From Bacillota bacterium (GTDB taxonomy: Bacteria > Bacillota > Bacilli > Paenibacillales > Paenibacillaceae), in assembly GCA_023391635.1 (NCBI GenBank), contig JAEWAQ010000078.1:49659-113658 (forward strand): a stretch of DNA of 64,000 bases, given 5' to 3'. Below are positions 8,001-17,582 of this stretch, in pieces (the stretch's first letter is position 1; each line of letters opens with the position of its first letter). Position numbers and translations under genes: made by a program. A model generated the notes under the pieces. It searched no databases, was not told where the DNA came from, and was given only the letters and a program-made list of their open reading frames with translations.

Positions 8001-11000
8001 TTAATGCAAGTCCGGATCATACTTCATCACAATCTCTTTAGCACCAAAGACGGGGTTGGCACCTGGACGAATAATATAATTCACATAGATGTTGTCGTTC
8101 CTGTCTGAGGTGATCTCTAACCACCCAATTTCGCCTGCGTCAGCTGCGGAGATGCCGGCATGCTCTACGACGCTCCAGGTATTGTTATCGTATTTCATCA
8201 CCGTCACCCTGTTGCCGAGTGAAGAATCCAGATAAGCAACGTAAGGATTACCCTGGCTGTCGAAGGTGATATCCACGTTGGATATCCCGCCATGCGTTAT
8301 GATCGGGAAGTCAGCAGTGCCTACAGGCACCCAAGCATTGCCCACATAATTCAACACGGTCACCTTGTTATCTTTCGAATTTACAATATAAGGAACGCCG
8401 CTCGGATCAAGCTTGAATGATACTCCACGACGCCCGGCTGGAGCTGGGGGATTAAGAGATGTCTCGGTGCCAAAATTCACACCCTCGTATTTCACCGCGG
8501 CGGCAGCTGGAGCTCCGTTAATAACGTCGTACGTATAGTATAGATAAAGAGTGTCTTCGCCTTGGGCGTTGTCGCCAATTGCGACAGCCAAATTGTTAGA
8601 ATACCCCACAAACATGCTATCTATGCTTTCCCACTGGCCATCCTTTAACCTCATCACGTATATGGTGTGATAGGTCGTAATGGCATCTTTATAAGCCAAA
8701 TAAGGAGTGTCATTCTTATCGAACACAATCGAGGGTTCAGATCCGAAATGCGTTATCTTACCGCCTACGGGTTCCCAAGCACCCCCGTTATATCGATACA
8801 CCACGGTTTCCCAGGATGTACCAACACGAGCAACATAAGCAACATAAAGCATGTCCCGGCTGTCTATGGCGAGCGTTACTTCTACTGAACTATTCCAGGC
8901 CTCAGGGAAGGTATCCGGACCGCCAACGATCTGCCACTCGTCTGTCGCTTCCACGTATTTCTTCACGAATACCTGATTATTCTGGGTCATTACAGCAACA
9001 TAAGGAGTGCCATGGCTGTCGGCAACGACTTTGGACTGTTTGCTCACACCCGTCTCTATCGTATCGCCCAGCTCCAGCCACGAGGTCATCGTCCACTTCG
9101 CGTACAGGGTAATATCTTCGGTCACCGCTGCCGAGAAGTCATAGACGTTCTCCAACTCTTCATCGCTGTACCAACCGCCGAATCGATACCCCACCCACTT
9201 CGGTGTAGTAGGTGCCACTGCTCGTTCGCCAGGAACTACCGTCTGGCTCGCCACGGCTGGACCGCCGTTGGTTTCGAAGCTCACCGTGAAGCTGTTAAAG
9301 GACCACTTCGCGTACAAAGTGAGGCTGCCCGTCACCGGTGTCGTGAAGCTATAGGCTTCATTCAGACCGGCGTCGATATACCAACCGCCGAACGTGTGAC
9401 CGTCCTTCGTCGGTGCTTCAGGTGCCGTAGCATTGCCGCCATTTGCCACCGTCTGGTCAGCCACCGAAGAGCCGCCGTTGCTGTTGAAGCTCACCGTGTG
9501 GACGGCCGTCCACTTCGCGTACAGTGTGATGCTAGACCTCACCTGCGTCGAGAAGCTGTAGGCTGTAGTCAGACTGGCGTCGCTGTACCAACCGACGAAC
9601 GTGTACCCGTTCCTAGTCGGTGCGGCAGGCATCGTAGCAGTGCCGTCATAAACCACCGTCTGGTTAGCCACCGTCGACCCGCCGTTACTGTTGAAGATCA
9701 CCGTGTAGCTGTTCATCGTCCACTTCGCGTATAGCGTAAGGTTAGCCATGATCGGTGTCGTCGAGAAGTTGAATCGGCTCGCGCTCGTCAATGCGCTGTC
9801 GGTGTACCAACCTTCGAACGTATGGCCGATCAGCGTCGGTACGCCAGGTGCCGTAGCCACGGATCCTTCCACCACCGTCAGATTATCCACTATCGTGCCG
9901 CCATTACTATTGAAGCTCACCGTGTAGTAGATCTTCGGAGCAACCGTCCACTTCGCATACAAGATAAGGTCAGCCGTTACCGTCTCTGCCTCGAAGTCAT
10001 AAGCGACCGTCAAGCTGCTGTCTCTGTACCAACCGCCGAACACATAGCCTTCCTTCGTCGGCGCGCCAGGTGCCGTAGCCTTGTCTCCTTCGTTTACCTT
10101 CTGGTCAGTCACTGCCGACCCTTCGTCACTGTCGAAGCTCACCGTGTAGCTGCGCAGCCACTTCGCGTACAACGTGAGATCTGCCGTCACCTGCGACGAG
10201 AAGTCGTAGGCGGTCGTCAGAGTGCCATCGCTGTACCAGCCGCCGAACACCAGATCGTCCTTCGTCGGTTCAGCCGGCTTACTTGCCTGGGAGCCGTAAC
10301 CTACCGTCTGGCTAGTCACCGCCGACCCGCCGTTGCTGATGAAGCTGACCGTGTGGGTGTTCAGCGTCCACTCGGCGGTGAACTCGACAGCCTGGGCGGG
10401 CATCGTTGTCAGAGCGGGCGACCATCCCGTGAAGGCATGCCCCTGCCAAGTCGGAGCGCCAAGGTATAGCTCCGTCGTTGCCCCGAACGGTACGTTAACA
10501 ACCTTAGTCGCTTCGCCGGAGCCATTGTAATTGATCGTCATGGCGTAGTTATTGCGCTTGTAGTACAGCTTCAGGACCGTTGTGCCTTTGCCCGCGATCA
10601 GGGCCTCCGTCACCGTTCCCGGAACATTGCTGTCGAACGTAAAGCCCTCATAGGTTTTGGTCGGATTTGTGAGCTTTGCCATGGTATCGGTTGTACCGCT
10701 ATAGGATTCCGTATCCGCAACCGTATAAGTGTCGCTTCCGATATTTTGCAGCAAGTATACGACCTGGTAAGGCGTGTCTTCTTTCGCCGTCCACTGCGCG
10801 GTATAAGCGGTGTCCGCAGCCGGCATCGTACTTGGAATATTCGGCGACCAGCGGGCGAACGTATATCCCGGTCTTGTCGGCATCGGTATACGAGCAGCGA
10901 TGTTCTTGCCGACCGCTTCCGTTAACGAGCTTGCAGGTGCCCCTGCATAAGCCCAATCGAAGGTCATCGTTCGATTCATCGGGTAGTAATCAATCCTGAC

Positions 11001-14000
11001 GACCGTCGAGCCGTCTCCCTTGATCGACACACCTTTTACCGTACCTGTCGCATAGCCTTGGTCCTTGAACCTGTCGGAGGTGATCCGAATCTCCGTGCCG
11101 GTTGTACCGGTCAAAGTCTCCGTAACCACAGGCGACGTCGATGTCTTGGTGTTCGGGTCGATCAAATAATGCTGAACGGTATACGGTGTATTCGTGTTCG
11201 GGATCCAGCGCGCATACAGATGCCAATCCGCTGCAGGCATGCGGCTTGGAATGGTCGCCTTCGAGCCGCCGGATTCAGTCCAGTACCAGCTGTCAAAGGT
11301 GTAGCCCGGATTTGCCGGCGTTTCTACGCTGATCTCCGTGTTATACGGGGCGGCGACAATCTGGGTCATACCGCCGTTCTGCGGATGCAATTGGAAAACA
11401 TAGTCACCCGTTCTGGCCAACCAATTCAGCGGGATCTTGCGCGTAAGCGAATCTGACGTGTACGACAGCGGCGCCCCCTTCCAGGTGATGACCAGGTTGC
11501 CCTCGCTCACCTGAATGTCCTTGTTTACCACTTCGATCTTCCCGGTATGCGCCACGTACCTGAAATTTCGGTTATCCACCTGGATATCGAATCTCGAGCG
11601 GTCATACACCTGGGTATTCATCTCGCCTGTCTTCAAGTCGAACGTACTCATCGTGAGCAGCGTCTGCGGCAAAGAGATGGATGACGCGGAACCCGCCAAG
11701 TTCACTGTAGGCGCCTCATCCTGCGAATAGGCAAAGTCGAAAACATGCTGCTGCTCCCCTACCGTGTATAGCGGCCATGTATTCTCGTAAATGGGCACGC
11801 TGGCCGAGAGCAATCCATCGCCCAATTGAGCGCCTACTGCACTCTCCAAATAGATGCCGATCTCTACCAACAGAGCACCTAAGGACCGGGAGGTCTGCAC
11901 CCCATTCAATTGCTTCTTCTGATAGTAGAAGTACCCCCACAGATTCACATAAGCGCCGGGTTCTATGGACAGCCCGATACTATTTAAATCGACGCTTCCA
12001 ATCCCTGCTTTAAGCTCCAAATTGATGCCCGCCCGCAATCCGAGCGTCCCCATGACGTAGAAGGTGAACTGGTAATTGCCGTCACCCGGCAAGCTGACGG
12101 TGCCGCTGCTGCCAGTGAAACTAAGCACGCGCAGGGTAGCCGAGTAGCGCTTGGCAGTCGTATAGTTGAAATCAGCACCGATCGTCAGGTTCACATTGGC
12201 TTTGACAACGAACTCTGCCGTAAAGTTGACTTCAATAATACCAAACGCCACGCGCTGGCTCTTATCTACGAGCTCTTTCTTGATTAACGGAACCCAATCC
12301 GTCTCGTTCTCCATCATCTCTTGATACTGCGCCCTCAAGGACGCCTCGTCTACTCCGGTATCTTGCACTCCCTCAATTAACGCTTGAATTTCCGTCGTGA
12401 TGTCACGCACCTTGCCTAGCATGCCGCCAGTAGCTGCTTTATCCCAGTCATCCAGCGCATCCTGCAACTTATCGTGTTCAACGGTAGCGATCTTCGCCGT
12501 TATATTGATCCCGGTATAGGTATAGGCATCCAGATTCGCGGTGACCACATAATCATCTATGACAGGGAAAATCGGGATATCACCAAACAAAGTAGATATG
12601 GTATACCAATGCCATTTCGTATCTGAATCAACGCCGAGATCCAAGCTCATCTCCTGAACAAAGGTACCGGTCATATGGATGACGAGGTCGCTATCTTCAT
12701 TAATATTCACGACAATATCGGCGCCCACTTGCAAGGTAGCGCTCACGCCGGAGGTTCGGCCGTTAATGTTCTTCAGCTTCGTTCCGAGCGAAGCAACGAC
12801 GGTCAGATTCTCCACGCTTACCCGACTGCCGATGCCCGAAGCCAGGAAGGAAGGGGCCTTGACCTTCTGGATCTTCTGGAACTCCTTCGTCTCCATGGCC
12901 AGGGTGCTCAGATAGTTCGCGGCTTGATCGACGAATCCGCTGGCTATCGCTTGCTGCTCGATTTGCGCTTCGAGATGCGCGATTTGCTCATCTGACAACA
13001 GCACGTCGCCGCTAATCGCTTGTTTCTGATAGATGTTGAACGAATTCGCGATGTCTTCTACCGTAGCAACGGTATACGTAATAATATCCATCTCTGCCGC
13101 AGACGTAATCGAGGTGATGCGCCCGTAACCGACGGTCCTTAAATCTTCTTCGCCGAAATCACCTTCATAAAACCCGATAAAGTCGCCCACATCCACCGTA
13201 GTCAGCTCATCTAAGCCGAGTGGCGCATACAGACTGTCGCTGTAGTTCATCGCGGTGTGCGCTACCGTGATGGAGTTGTTACTGGGGTCTCCATCCGTAT
13301 CCGCTTCTACGCTCACAGGCAGAACATCCGGCTTGAACAACACTTGCTTGACATCCGCGTTACCAAAGGTGTAGGTGTTGCCGTTAATTGCCGTGATCTT
13401 TACATAGGCGATATCTCCGTCGTCGGCGCCGGTTGTTGCTACCGTGCGCAGATCGGGACGAACCCCTTCATAGATGGCGACGGCATCGCCAACTTGAATC
13501 ACCGTGCCTCCGGAATAGGTGAACGTTCCGCCGCTCGCATTCGCCGCGGCCAGACCGGTATCGCTGCCGCCCACCGTCGCCCGGACCACCGGAATCGCGG
13601 GCGAACCCACATCCGCGCCATCCAGCATCATATCCGTGACATCCGCGAAGCGCAGATAGATCATGTTCGGATTGAGCGAGATACTCATGGCTTCTTGCTT
13701 GGCGACGCTAAAAACATAGATGCTCGTCGTCGCGTCTTGACCTTGGAAAGACAGGTTGTCGTCTGTCAACGTAAGTTGATAAGTGTTGCCTTCTTCGAAC
13801 CGACCGTCTTCGGCTGCAGACGCTACCGTGAAGAGACCGTTCGCACCGGTGACGGTAATCCCCGCGGAGTCGGGATTCGCGATGTCGTCGAATTTCATGC
13901 CTGCTTGTACCTCGGATGCCGTCAGGCTGCCGGTCTCATCATATACAGCGATGGTGAAGTCCGGCGCGACATCCAGTGCCGAGTAGCTGGGAATACTCTG

Positions 14001-15212
14001 TACGGCATTACTAACGTTATCCATATATTTTGCATACAACTTCATATCTGCGGTAACGGTACTGCCACTCGCGAAGATGAGCGACAAATCGCTGTCCCTG
14101 AACCAACCTTGAAAAATATACCCTTCTTTCACGGGGGCAGGCAGATTGCTCAGCGCTTCCCCTTCCATTACGGTCCGAGCAGCGACCGCCGATCCACCGT
14201 TACTGTCGAAGCTCACCGTGTAGTTGGCCATCCACTTCGCGTACAACGTCCTATTTCCCGTCACCGTTGTCGTGAAGCTATAGGAGATTGTCAATTTGCT
14301 GTCGCTGTACCACCCACCGAACGTGTAACCTGTCTTTGTCGGTATTTCAGGTTCCTCAGCCTCGAAGCCATATTTCACCTTCTGGCTGGTAACCACTGTA
14401 CCTCCGTTGCTCTCGAACGTAATCGTATACTCAGAGTTATTGCTACTGCCGCCGCTATTGCCGCCGCTATTGCCGCCGGATTCAGGTTTCGGCGTTGGCG
14501 TCACCGTCGCTGGATTCTGGTTTTGCCACGTCTGCACGACTTCGTTATTGCGCATGAAGAGAACAGCCGCTTCCGCACGAGACGCTTGGACATGCGGGTT
14601 GAAATGGCCTTTATCATCCCCGACGAAGAAGCCTGCTTGCCACATCTTGACGACCGCGTCAACCGCCCAAGGAGAAACATCGGCGAGATCGCCCGGCTTC
14701 GTGGTTACGCGATTGCTTGTTTGATAGGGAATCTGATAGCTTTCAAAATACCGCAAATTCAGCGCCGCCATCTGCTCTCTGGATACGGTTGCATCCGGAG
14801 AGAAGTTCCTTCCGCCCGTACCGGCGGTAATCCCTTTCTTAGCCGCCCACTCTACATATGGCGCATACCAAATGCCCGACTGCACATCGGCAAAGGTTGA
14901 GGTTGTATACTCACTTATATCCACGCCTGCCATTCGTCCAAGCGCCGTCACATACATGGCACGTGTCATCGTTCCCTGGGGCGAGAAGGCGCCAACGCCT
15001 GTTCCGCTGAATATGCCATTCTTCTGGACATAATCAACCGCATCGTAGAACCAGTCCGTTGGACGTACATCCTGGAACCCGGGTTCGGCCGCTGTCGCCT
15101 GCTGCACCGGCTGCTCGGCCGCTGCCGCCTGCTGCACCGGCAGTATGGTCACTACCATGCTGATGACCAGCATCCACGCCAGAATCCGTGATTTCAACTT
15201 CCATCTCCGCAT
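8001..15212 (-). CDS. Giant SLH-domain S-layer/surface protein with flg_new repeats
   Basis: I place the start at the ATG at 15212 (MRRWKLKSRILAWMLVISMVV), which has AGGAAAG 8 nt upstream; an in-frame GTG at 15227 has poor spacing. The product is about 2,403 residues: signal peptide (1–35), three SLH domains (about 43–225), a Gly/Ser/Asn linker, two Listeria–Bacteroides (flg_new) repeats (about 265–400), a long unrecognised central region (400–1280), then nine more flg_new-type units (1280–2045, pattern YTVSFNSNGG...GYTFGGWYSD...LTLYAKW), two of them with MucBP-like inserts. It ends in a beta-propeller-like segment with PYVAY repeats. It is anchored by SLH domains to the wall polymer and is the likely main S-layer or matrix protein here. 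Transcription probably starts at the RR-box promoter at 15280–15335. Confidence 0.93.
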   Translation of the reverse strand: MRRWKLKSRILAWMLVISMVVTILPVQQAAAAEQPVQQATAAEPGFQDVRPTDWFYDAVDYVQKNGIFSGTGVGAFSPQGTMTRAMYVTALGRMAGVDISEYTTSTFADVQSGIWYAPYVEWAAKKGITAGTGGRNFSPDATVSREQMAALNLRYFESYQIPYQTSNRVTTKPGDLADVSPWAVDAVVKMWQAGFFVGDDKGHFNPHVQASRAEAAVLFMRNNEVVQTWQNQNPATVTPTPKPESGGNSGGNSGGSSNNSEYTITFESNGGTVVTSQKVKYGFEAEEPEIPTKTGYTFGGWYSDSKLTISYSFTTTVTGNRTLYAKWMANYTVSFDSNGGSAVAARTVMEGEALSNLPAPVKEGYIFQGWFRDSDLSLIFASGSTVTADMKLYAKYMDNVSNAVQSIPSYSALDVAPDFTIAVYDETGSLTASEVQAGMKFDDIANPDSAGITVTGANGLFTVASAAEDGRFEEGNTYQLTLTDDNLSFQGQDATTSIYVFSVAKQEAMSISLNPNMIYLRFADVTDMMLDGADVGSPAIPVVRATVGGSDTGLAAANASGGTFTYSGGTVIQVGDAVAIYEGVRPDLRTVATTGADDGDIAYVKITAINGNTYTFGNADVKQVLFKPDVLPVSVEADTDGDPSNNSITVAHTAMNYSDSLYAPLGLDELTTVDVGDFIGFYEGDFGEEDLRTVGYGRITSITSAAEMDIITYTVATVEDIANSFNIYQKQAISGDVLLSDEQIAHLEAQIEQQAIASGFVDQAANYLSTLAMETKEFQKIQKVKAPSFLASGIGSRVSVENLTVVASLGTKLKNINGRTSGVSATLQVGADIVVNINEDSDLVIHMTGTFVQEMSLDLGVDSDTKWHWYTISTLFGDIPIFPVIDDYVVTANLDAYTYTGINITAKIATVEHDKLQDALDDWDKAATGGMLGKVRDITTEIQALIEGVQDTGVDEASLRAQYQEMMENETDWVPLIKKELVDKSQRVAFGIIEVNFTAEFVVKANVNLTIGADFNYTTAKRYSATLRVLSFTGSSGTVSLPGDGNYQFTFYVMGTLGLRAGINLELKAGIGSVDLNSIGLSIEPGAYVNLWGYFYYQKKQLNGVQTSRSLGALLVEIGIYLESAVGAQLGDGLLSASVPIYENTWPLYTVGEQQHVFDFAYSQDEAPTVNLAGSASSISLPQTLLTMSTFDLKTGEMNTQVYDRSRFDIQVDNRNFRYVAHTGKIEVVNKDIQVSEGNLVITWKGAPLSYTSDSLTRKIPLNWLARTGDYVFQLHPQNGGMTQIVAAPYNTEISVETPANPGYTFDSWYWTESGGSKATIPSRMPAADWHLYARWIPNTNTPYTVQHYLIDPNTKTSTSPVVTETLTGTTGTEIRITSDRFKDQGYATGTVKGVSIKGDGSTVVRIDYYPMNRTMTFDWAYAGAPASSLTEAVGKNIAARIPMPTRPGYTFARWSPNIPSTMPAADTAYTAQWTAKEDTPYQVVYLLQNIGSDTYTVADTESYSGTTDTMAKLTNPTKTYEGFTFDSNVPGTVTEALIAGKGTTVLKLYYKRNNYAMTINYNGSGEATKVVNVPFGATTELYLGAPTWQGHAFTGWSPALTTMPAQAVEFTAEWTLNTHTVSFISNGGSAVTSQTVGYGSQASKPAEPTKDDLVFGGWYSDGTLTTAYDFSSQVTADLTLYAKWLRSYTVSFDSDEGSAVTDQKVNEGDKATAPGAPTKEGYVFGGWYRDSSLTVAYDFEAETVTADLILYAKWTVAPKIYYTVSFNSNGGTIVDNLTVVEGSVATAPGVPTLIGHTFEGWYTDSALTSASRFNFSTTPIMANLTLYAKWTMNSYTVIFNSNGGSTVANQTVVYDGTATMPAAPTRNGYTFVGWYSDASLTTAYSFSTQVRSSITLYAKWTAVHTVSFNSNGGSSVADQTVANGGNATAPEAPTKDGHTFGGWYIDAGLNEAYSFTTPVTGSLTLYAKWSFNSFTVSFETNGGPAVASQTVVPGERAVAPTTPKWVGYRFGGWYSDEELENVYDFSAAVTEDITLYAKWTMTSWLELGDTIETGVSKQSKVVADSHGTPYVAVMTQNNQVFVKKYVEATDEWQIVGGPDTFPEAWNSSVEVTLAIDSRDMLYVAYVARVGTSWETVVYRYNGGAWEPVGGKITHFGSEPSIVFDKNDTPYLAYKDAITTYHTIYVMRLKDGQWESIDSMFVGYSNNLAVAIGDNAQGEDTLYLYYTYDVINGAPAAAAVKYEGVNFGTETSLNPPAPAGRRGVSFKLDPSGVPYIVNSKDNKVTVLNYVGNAWVPVGTADFPIITHGGISNVDITFDSQGNPYVAYLDSSLGNRVTVMKYDNNTWSVVEHAGISAADAGEIGWLEITSDRNDNIYVNYIIRPGANPVFGAKEIVMKYDPDLH

Positions 15213-15279
15213 TGCTGCTTTCCTCACACTCCATCAACCCTTCCAGTATTCTTTGTAAATCTAAGTCGATTTTGTTCCT

Positions 15280-15335
15280 ATCTTATCACCATTGATAGGA
15301 CCAATTGTGAAATGTAAAGAAAACTTTAAGTTCGC
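15280..15335 (-). promoter_or_regulatory. RR-box promoter, copy A (giant SLH gene)
   Basis: A 31-bp conserved box (15305–15335) is followed on the minus strand by TAAGAT at 15285–15280. Within the box, TTAAAG-N5-TTTACA is an 11-bp-spaced direct repeat of the type bound by OmpR/PhoP regulators. The −35 position is occupied by the box, not by a TTGACA. Copies B and C have the same geometry. Confidence 0.65.
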
Positions 15336-15352
15336 GCACTAAGCGCGAACTT
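15328..15352 (-). terminator. Hairpin after RR1, overlapping the RR-box
   Basis: AAGTTCGCGC and GCGCGAACTT form a perfect 10-bp stem with a 5-nt loop, followed on the minus strand by AAAGTTTTCTTT. It lies between the RR1 stop (15431) and the giant SLH gene. Its 3' arm is also the first part of the promoter box. Confidence 0.6.
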
Positions 15353-15430
15353 GTGTTGAGGAATTCAATACATGGAGTCGATAGATAGCGGCGTAATGGA
15401 TACTCCCTACGCCGCTATTTATTCATGGAT

Positions 15431-16129
15431 TCAATCTATAGGTTGCAACGCACCCTTGGCAACCAGCATATATCCGGCCCCTCGAATTGTCATGAGTCTC
15501 TCCGGATTGGCAGGGTCAGCCTCGATTTTCTTGCGTAAATTGCTAATGTGTACCGCGACCGTTCTCGTATCCTCCAGACTCTCCGTTCCCCAAGTAAACT
15601 GAAACAACGCATCGCTACTGACGACACGATTCACGTTTTGCGCCATATAGGACAGCAGACTGAACTCTTTTTTCGATAAAAAGATCGTTTTACTCCCCAC
15701 GATGACGGACTGTGCATAGAAATCCAGCGTCAAACCCGGTAACTCCAGCAGTTGTTCCCTTCTGCCCGTCGACACTCTGCGAAGATGTGCCTTGATCTTG
15801 GCCATGAGTACGCCCGGACTGAACGGTTTGGTCACATAATCGTCGCCGCCATCGGATAATGCGCTGATTTTTACCTCGTCTTCCTCACGGCTGCTCAGAA
15901 ACACGATCGGCGCATTCGTGTGGCTGCGCGCGTTCCTGCACCAATCGATGCCGTTTTCATTCGCCAGCATGACATCCAGTACAATCAAATCCGGCTCGAA
16001 CGATGCAAGCAGCTTCATCGCTTCTGCCCCGCTGTGGCAATAGGAGGATATGAACCCCTCCCTCTCGCAATACACCTGAACAATCTCGCAGATATGGGGG
16101 TCATCGTCGACGATCATAATTTTGTGCAT
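15431..16129 (-). CDS. OmpR-family response regulator RR1 (orphan paralogue)
   Basis: The start is taken at the ATG at 16129 (MHKIMIVDDDPH) because GGGGGG lies 6 nt upstream; ATGs at 16135 and 16147 have poorer spacing. The 232-residue product has a receiver domain with the acidic cluster D8–D10, phospho-acceptor D52 (LIVLDVML), and the conserved Lys in VTKPFSPG, then a winged-helix DNA-binding domain ending with the typical RTVAVHISNLRKKIE and TIRGAGYML motifs. It is about 92% identical by eye to RR2 (32350–33057). No kinase lies next to it, so it may share the RR2 kinase. It has an RR-box promoter of its own (16247–16302), which suggests autoregulation. Confidence 0.93.
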   Translation of the reverse strand: MHKIMIVDDDPHICEIVQVYCEREGFISSYCHSGAEAMKLLASFEPDLIVLDVMLANENGIDWCRNARSHTNAPIVFLSSREEDEVKISALSDGGDDYVTKPFSPGVLMAKIKAHLRRVSTGRREQLLELPGLTLDFYAQSVIVGSKTIFLSKKEFSLLSYMAQNVNRVVSSDALFQFTWGTESLEDTRTVAVHISNLRKKIEADPANPERLMTIRGAGYMLVAKGALQPID

Positions 16130-16246
16130 GTCCATCCCCCCTGTCATCTTCCCTATTCTTTTGAGAAGGCCCCCTAGCCATAGGTATCGTGTTAGTCGTT
16201 CAGCCCAAAAGTGCGGAGAATTCCGGAACGATCTTGCGTCGATTGT

Positions 16247-16302
16247 ATCTTAACATGATAGATTAGCCCATTTGTGCAATGTAAAGAAAACTTTAAGTTC
16301 GC
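16247..16302 (-). promoter_or_regulatory. RR-box promoter, copy B (RR1)
   Basis: The box is at 16272–16302, with TAAGAT at 16252–16247 (minus), at the same spacing as copy A. One base differs within the box. The sequence upstream on the minus strand (GTTGCAAGCGCGAACTTAA) matches the 3' end of the RR2 coding region, which suggests this promoter arrived with a duplicated RR gene end. Confidence 0.65.
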
Positions 16303-16347
16303 GCTTGCAACTCTCATACACTAAGTTATTGCCCATGACGGGTTCAC

Positions 16348-16387
16348 AGCAGAACAGCCTACTCCGATGGGAGTAGGCTGTTCTGCT
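16348..16387. terminator. Hairpin repeat, copy 2 (18-bp stem) after the glycan operon
   Basis: Arms 16348–16365 and 16370–16387 (AGCAGAACAGCCTACTCC and its complement) form a perfect stem 28 nt after the last glycan gene. It is a homologue of the hairpin at 7944–7981, with a C→T/G→A compensated pair. There is no T tract. Confidence 0.7.
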
Positions 16388-16415
16388 GGTCTGTGCTCTC
16401 GAAGGCTGTCATCGT

Positions 16416-17582
16416 TCACTCAAATAATGACAGATGCGAACTTACCAATTCGATATTATTGATATAATTCGAACTAAATTCAAGAGCGCATAACGAAGCC
16501 CGTGCATGTTCCTCGAAATCCATGTTTACATATCGTTGGAGGCTTAGGGCATAATCTTCCGGCTTACCTAAAGAGATCACCATCCCCCCTCCTGAACGGG
16601 CTACCTCTCCCCAAGGAGTACGATCCGAGATCAGAACGGGGCACCCCGCCTGCAAAGCTTCGAATATCGCGTGACCGAACCCTTCCCCGAGCGTAGGAAG
16701 AAAAAACAAATCATAGCTCCCTAAAATCGTTTTGACTTTAGCTGGCGTTACCGCTCCTAGATAATGAACCTTAATGTTATCGGGAAGCTCCCGGATTAAG
16801 TTAACGCATTCTTCCCAGTAAGGCTCATCCTCGATTGGCCCGTATATGTCGAAGTGCACCACTCCTTTAACGTTTCGAAGAGTAGAGATAGCGAATTTCA
16901 AATTTTTCATTCTGCATATACGAGATATAAATACGAGTCTTAAAGAACCGCGTTGTTTGGGCATTTTCTCGACAATGGGTTTCTCTCCGAGCTTGGATGA
17001 GGATGGAAAGTCCGGAGCTACGATCACCTGAGCTTTGGGTCCGAACACCTTGACGATCTCATCATCTTCTTGAACGCTTGAAGCATGCCAGATCATATCC
17101 GAGTAGATGCCAAACCATTTCGCTAACGCTATGAATATCTTTTTCTTCAAGGGCTTCATCGATAATGCGCCCTCGGAAAACTCGCCTCTCGGAGCCAATA
17201 CGGTTCTCTTGAAGTGCACTTTAAAGCATTTATTCCAAGTAACGGGTAGTATGGAGTATTTGAATGAGAAAAAGCTGTTTAAGTATAAAACATCGAAATT
17301 CGTTTCGCGCATGATTCGTATAAGCTTTGTTCCGTTTCGACCCGATAAGTAATATCGTTCGGGGACTCCAGGGATCCAGCGATTGAGCGGAATCGGGTAA
17401 GGCTCTTTATCGCCTAAGTCTTTGTCAGAGGTTACGATCTTAAACGTTACTTTATCGCGCAAATGATCGACGGAATTACGGATCGTCGTAATCGAACCTC
17501 CCGCCTTATATCCTGGTTCGAAATACGGAACAAGCGTGAGTACCGTCTTTGAAGCGGCTTTTTCCCCTTCCATCTTGCTCAT
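16416..17582 (-). CDS. GT4-family glycosyltransferase
   Basis: The 388-residue protein has a GT-B layout. An N-terminal Rossmann half (VLTLVPYFEPGYKAGGS, typical acceptor-side Gly loop) is followed by a C-terminal nucleotide-sugar half with LRLVFISRICRMKNL and GEGFGHAIFEALQAGCPVL, the EX7E-like motif of retaining GT4 enzymes. No membrane segment. Its ATG overlaps the upstream epimerase stop (ATGA), so the two are translationally coupled. It is the last gene of the glycan operon; donor and acceptor sugars cannot be read from sequence. Confidence 0.85.
   Translation of the reverse strand: MSKMEGEKAASKTVLTLVPYFEPGYKAGGSITTIRNSVDHLRDKVTFKIVTSDKDLGDKEPYPIPLNRWIPGVPERYYLSGRNGTKLIRIMRETNFDVLYLNSFFSFKYSILPVTWNKCFKVHFKRTVLAPRGEFSEGALSMKPLKKKIFIALAKWFGIYSDMIWHASSVQEDDEIVKVFGPKAQVIVAPDFPSSSKLGEKPIVEKMPKQRGSLRLVFISRICRMKNLKFAISTLRNVKGVVHFDIYGPIEDEPYWEECVNLIRELPDNIKVHYLGAVTPAKVKTILGSYDLFFLPTLGEGFGHAIFEALQAGCPVLISDRTPWGEVARSGGGMVISLGKPEDYALSLQRYVNMDFEEHARASLCALEFSSNYINNIELVSSHLSLFE

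Noticed and set aside
13257..14900. Long plus-strand open frame of 547 codons
   Set aside because: It lies wholly antisense within the giant SLH gene, is Arg/His-rich with no recognisable motif, and has no ribosome site; it is a shadow of that gene.
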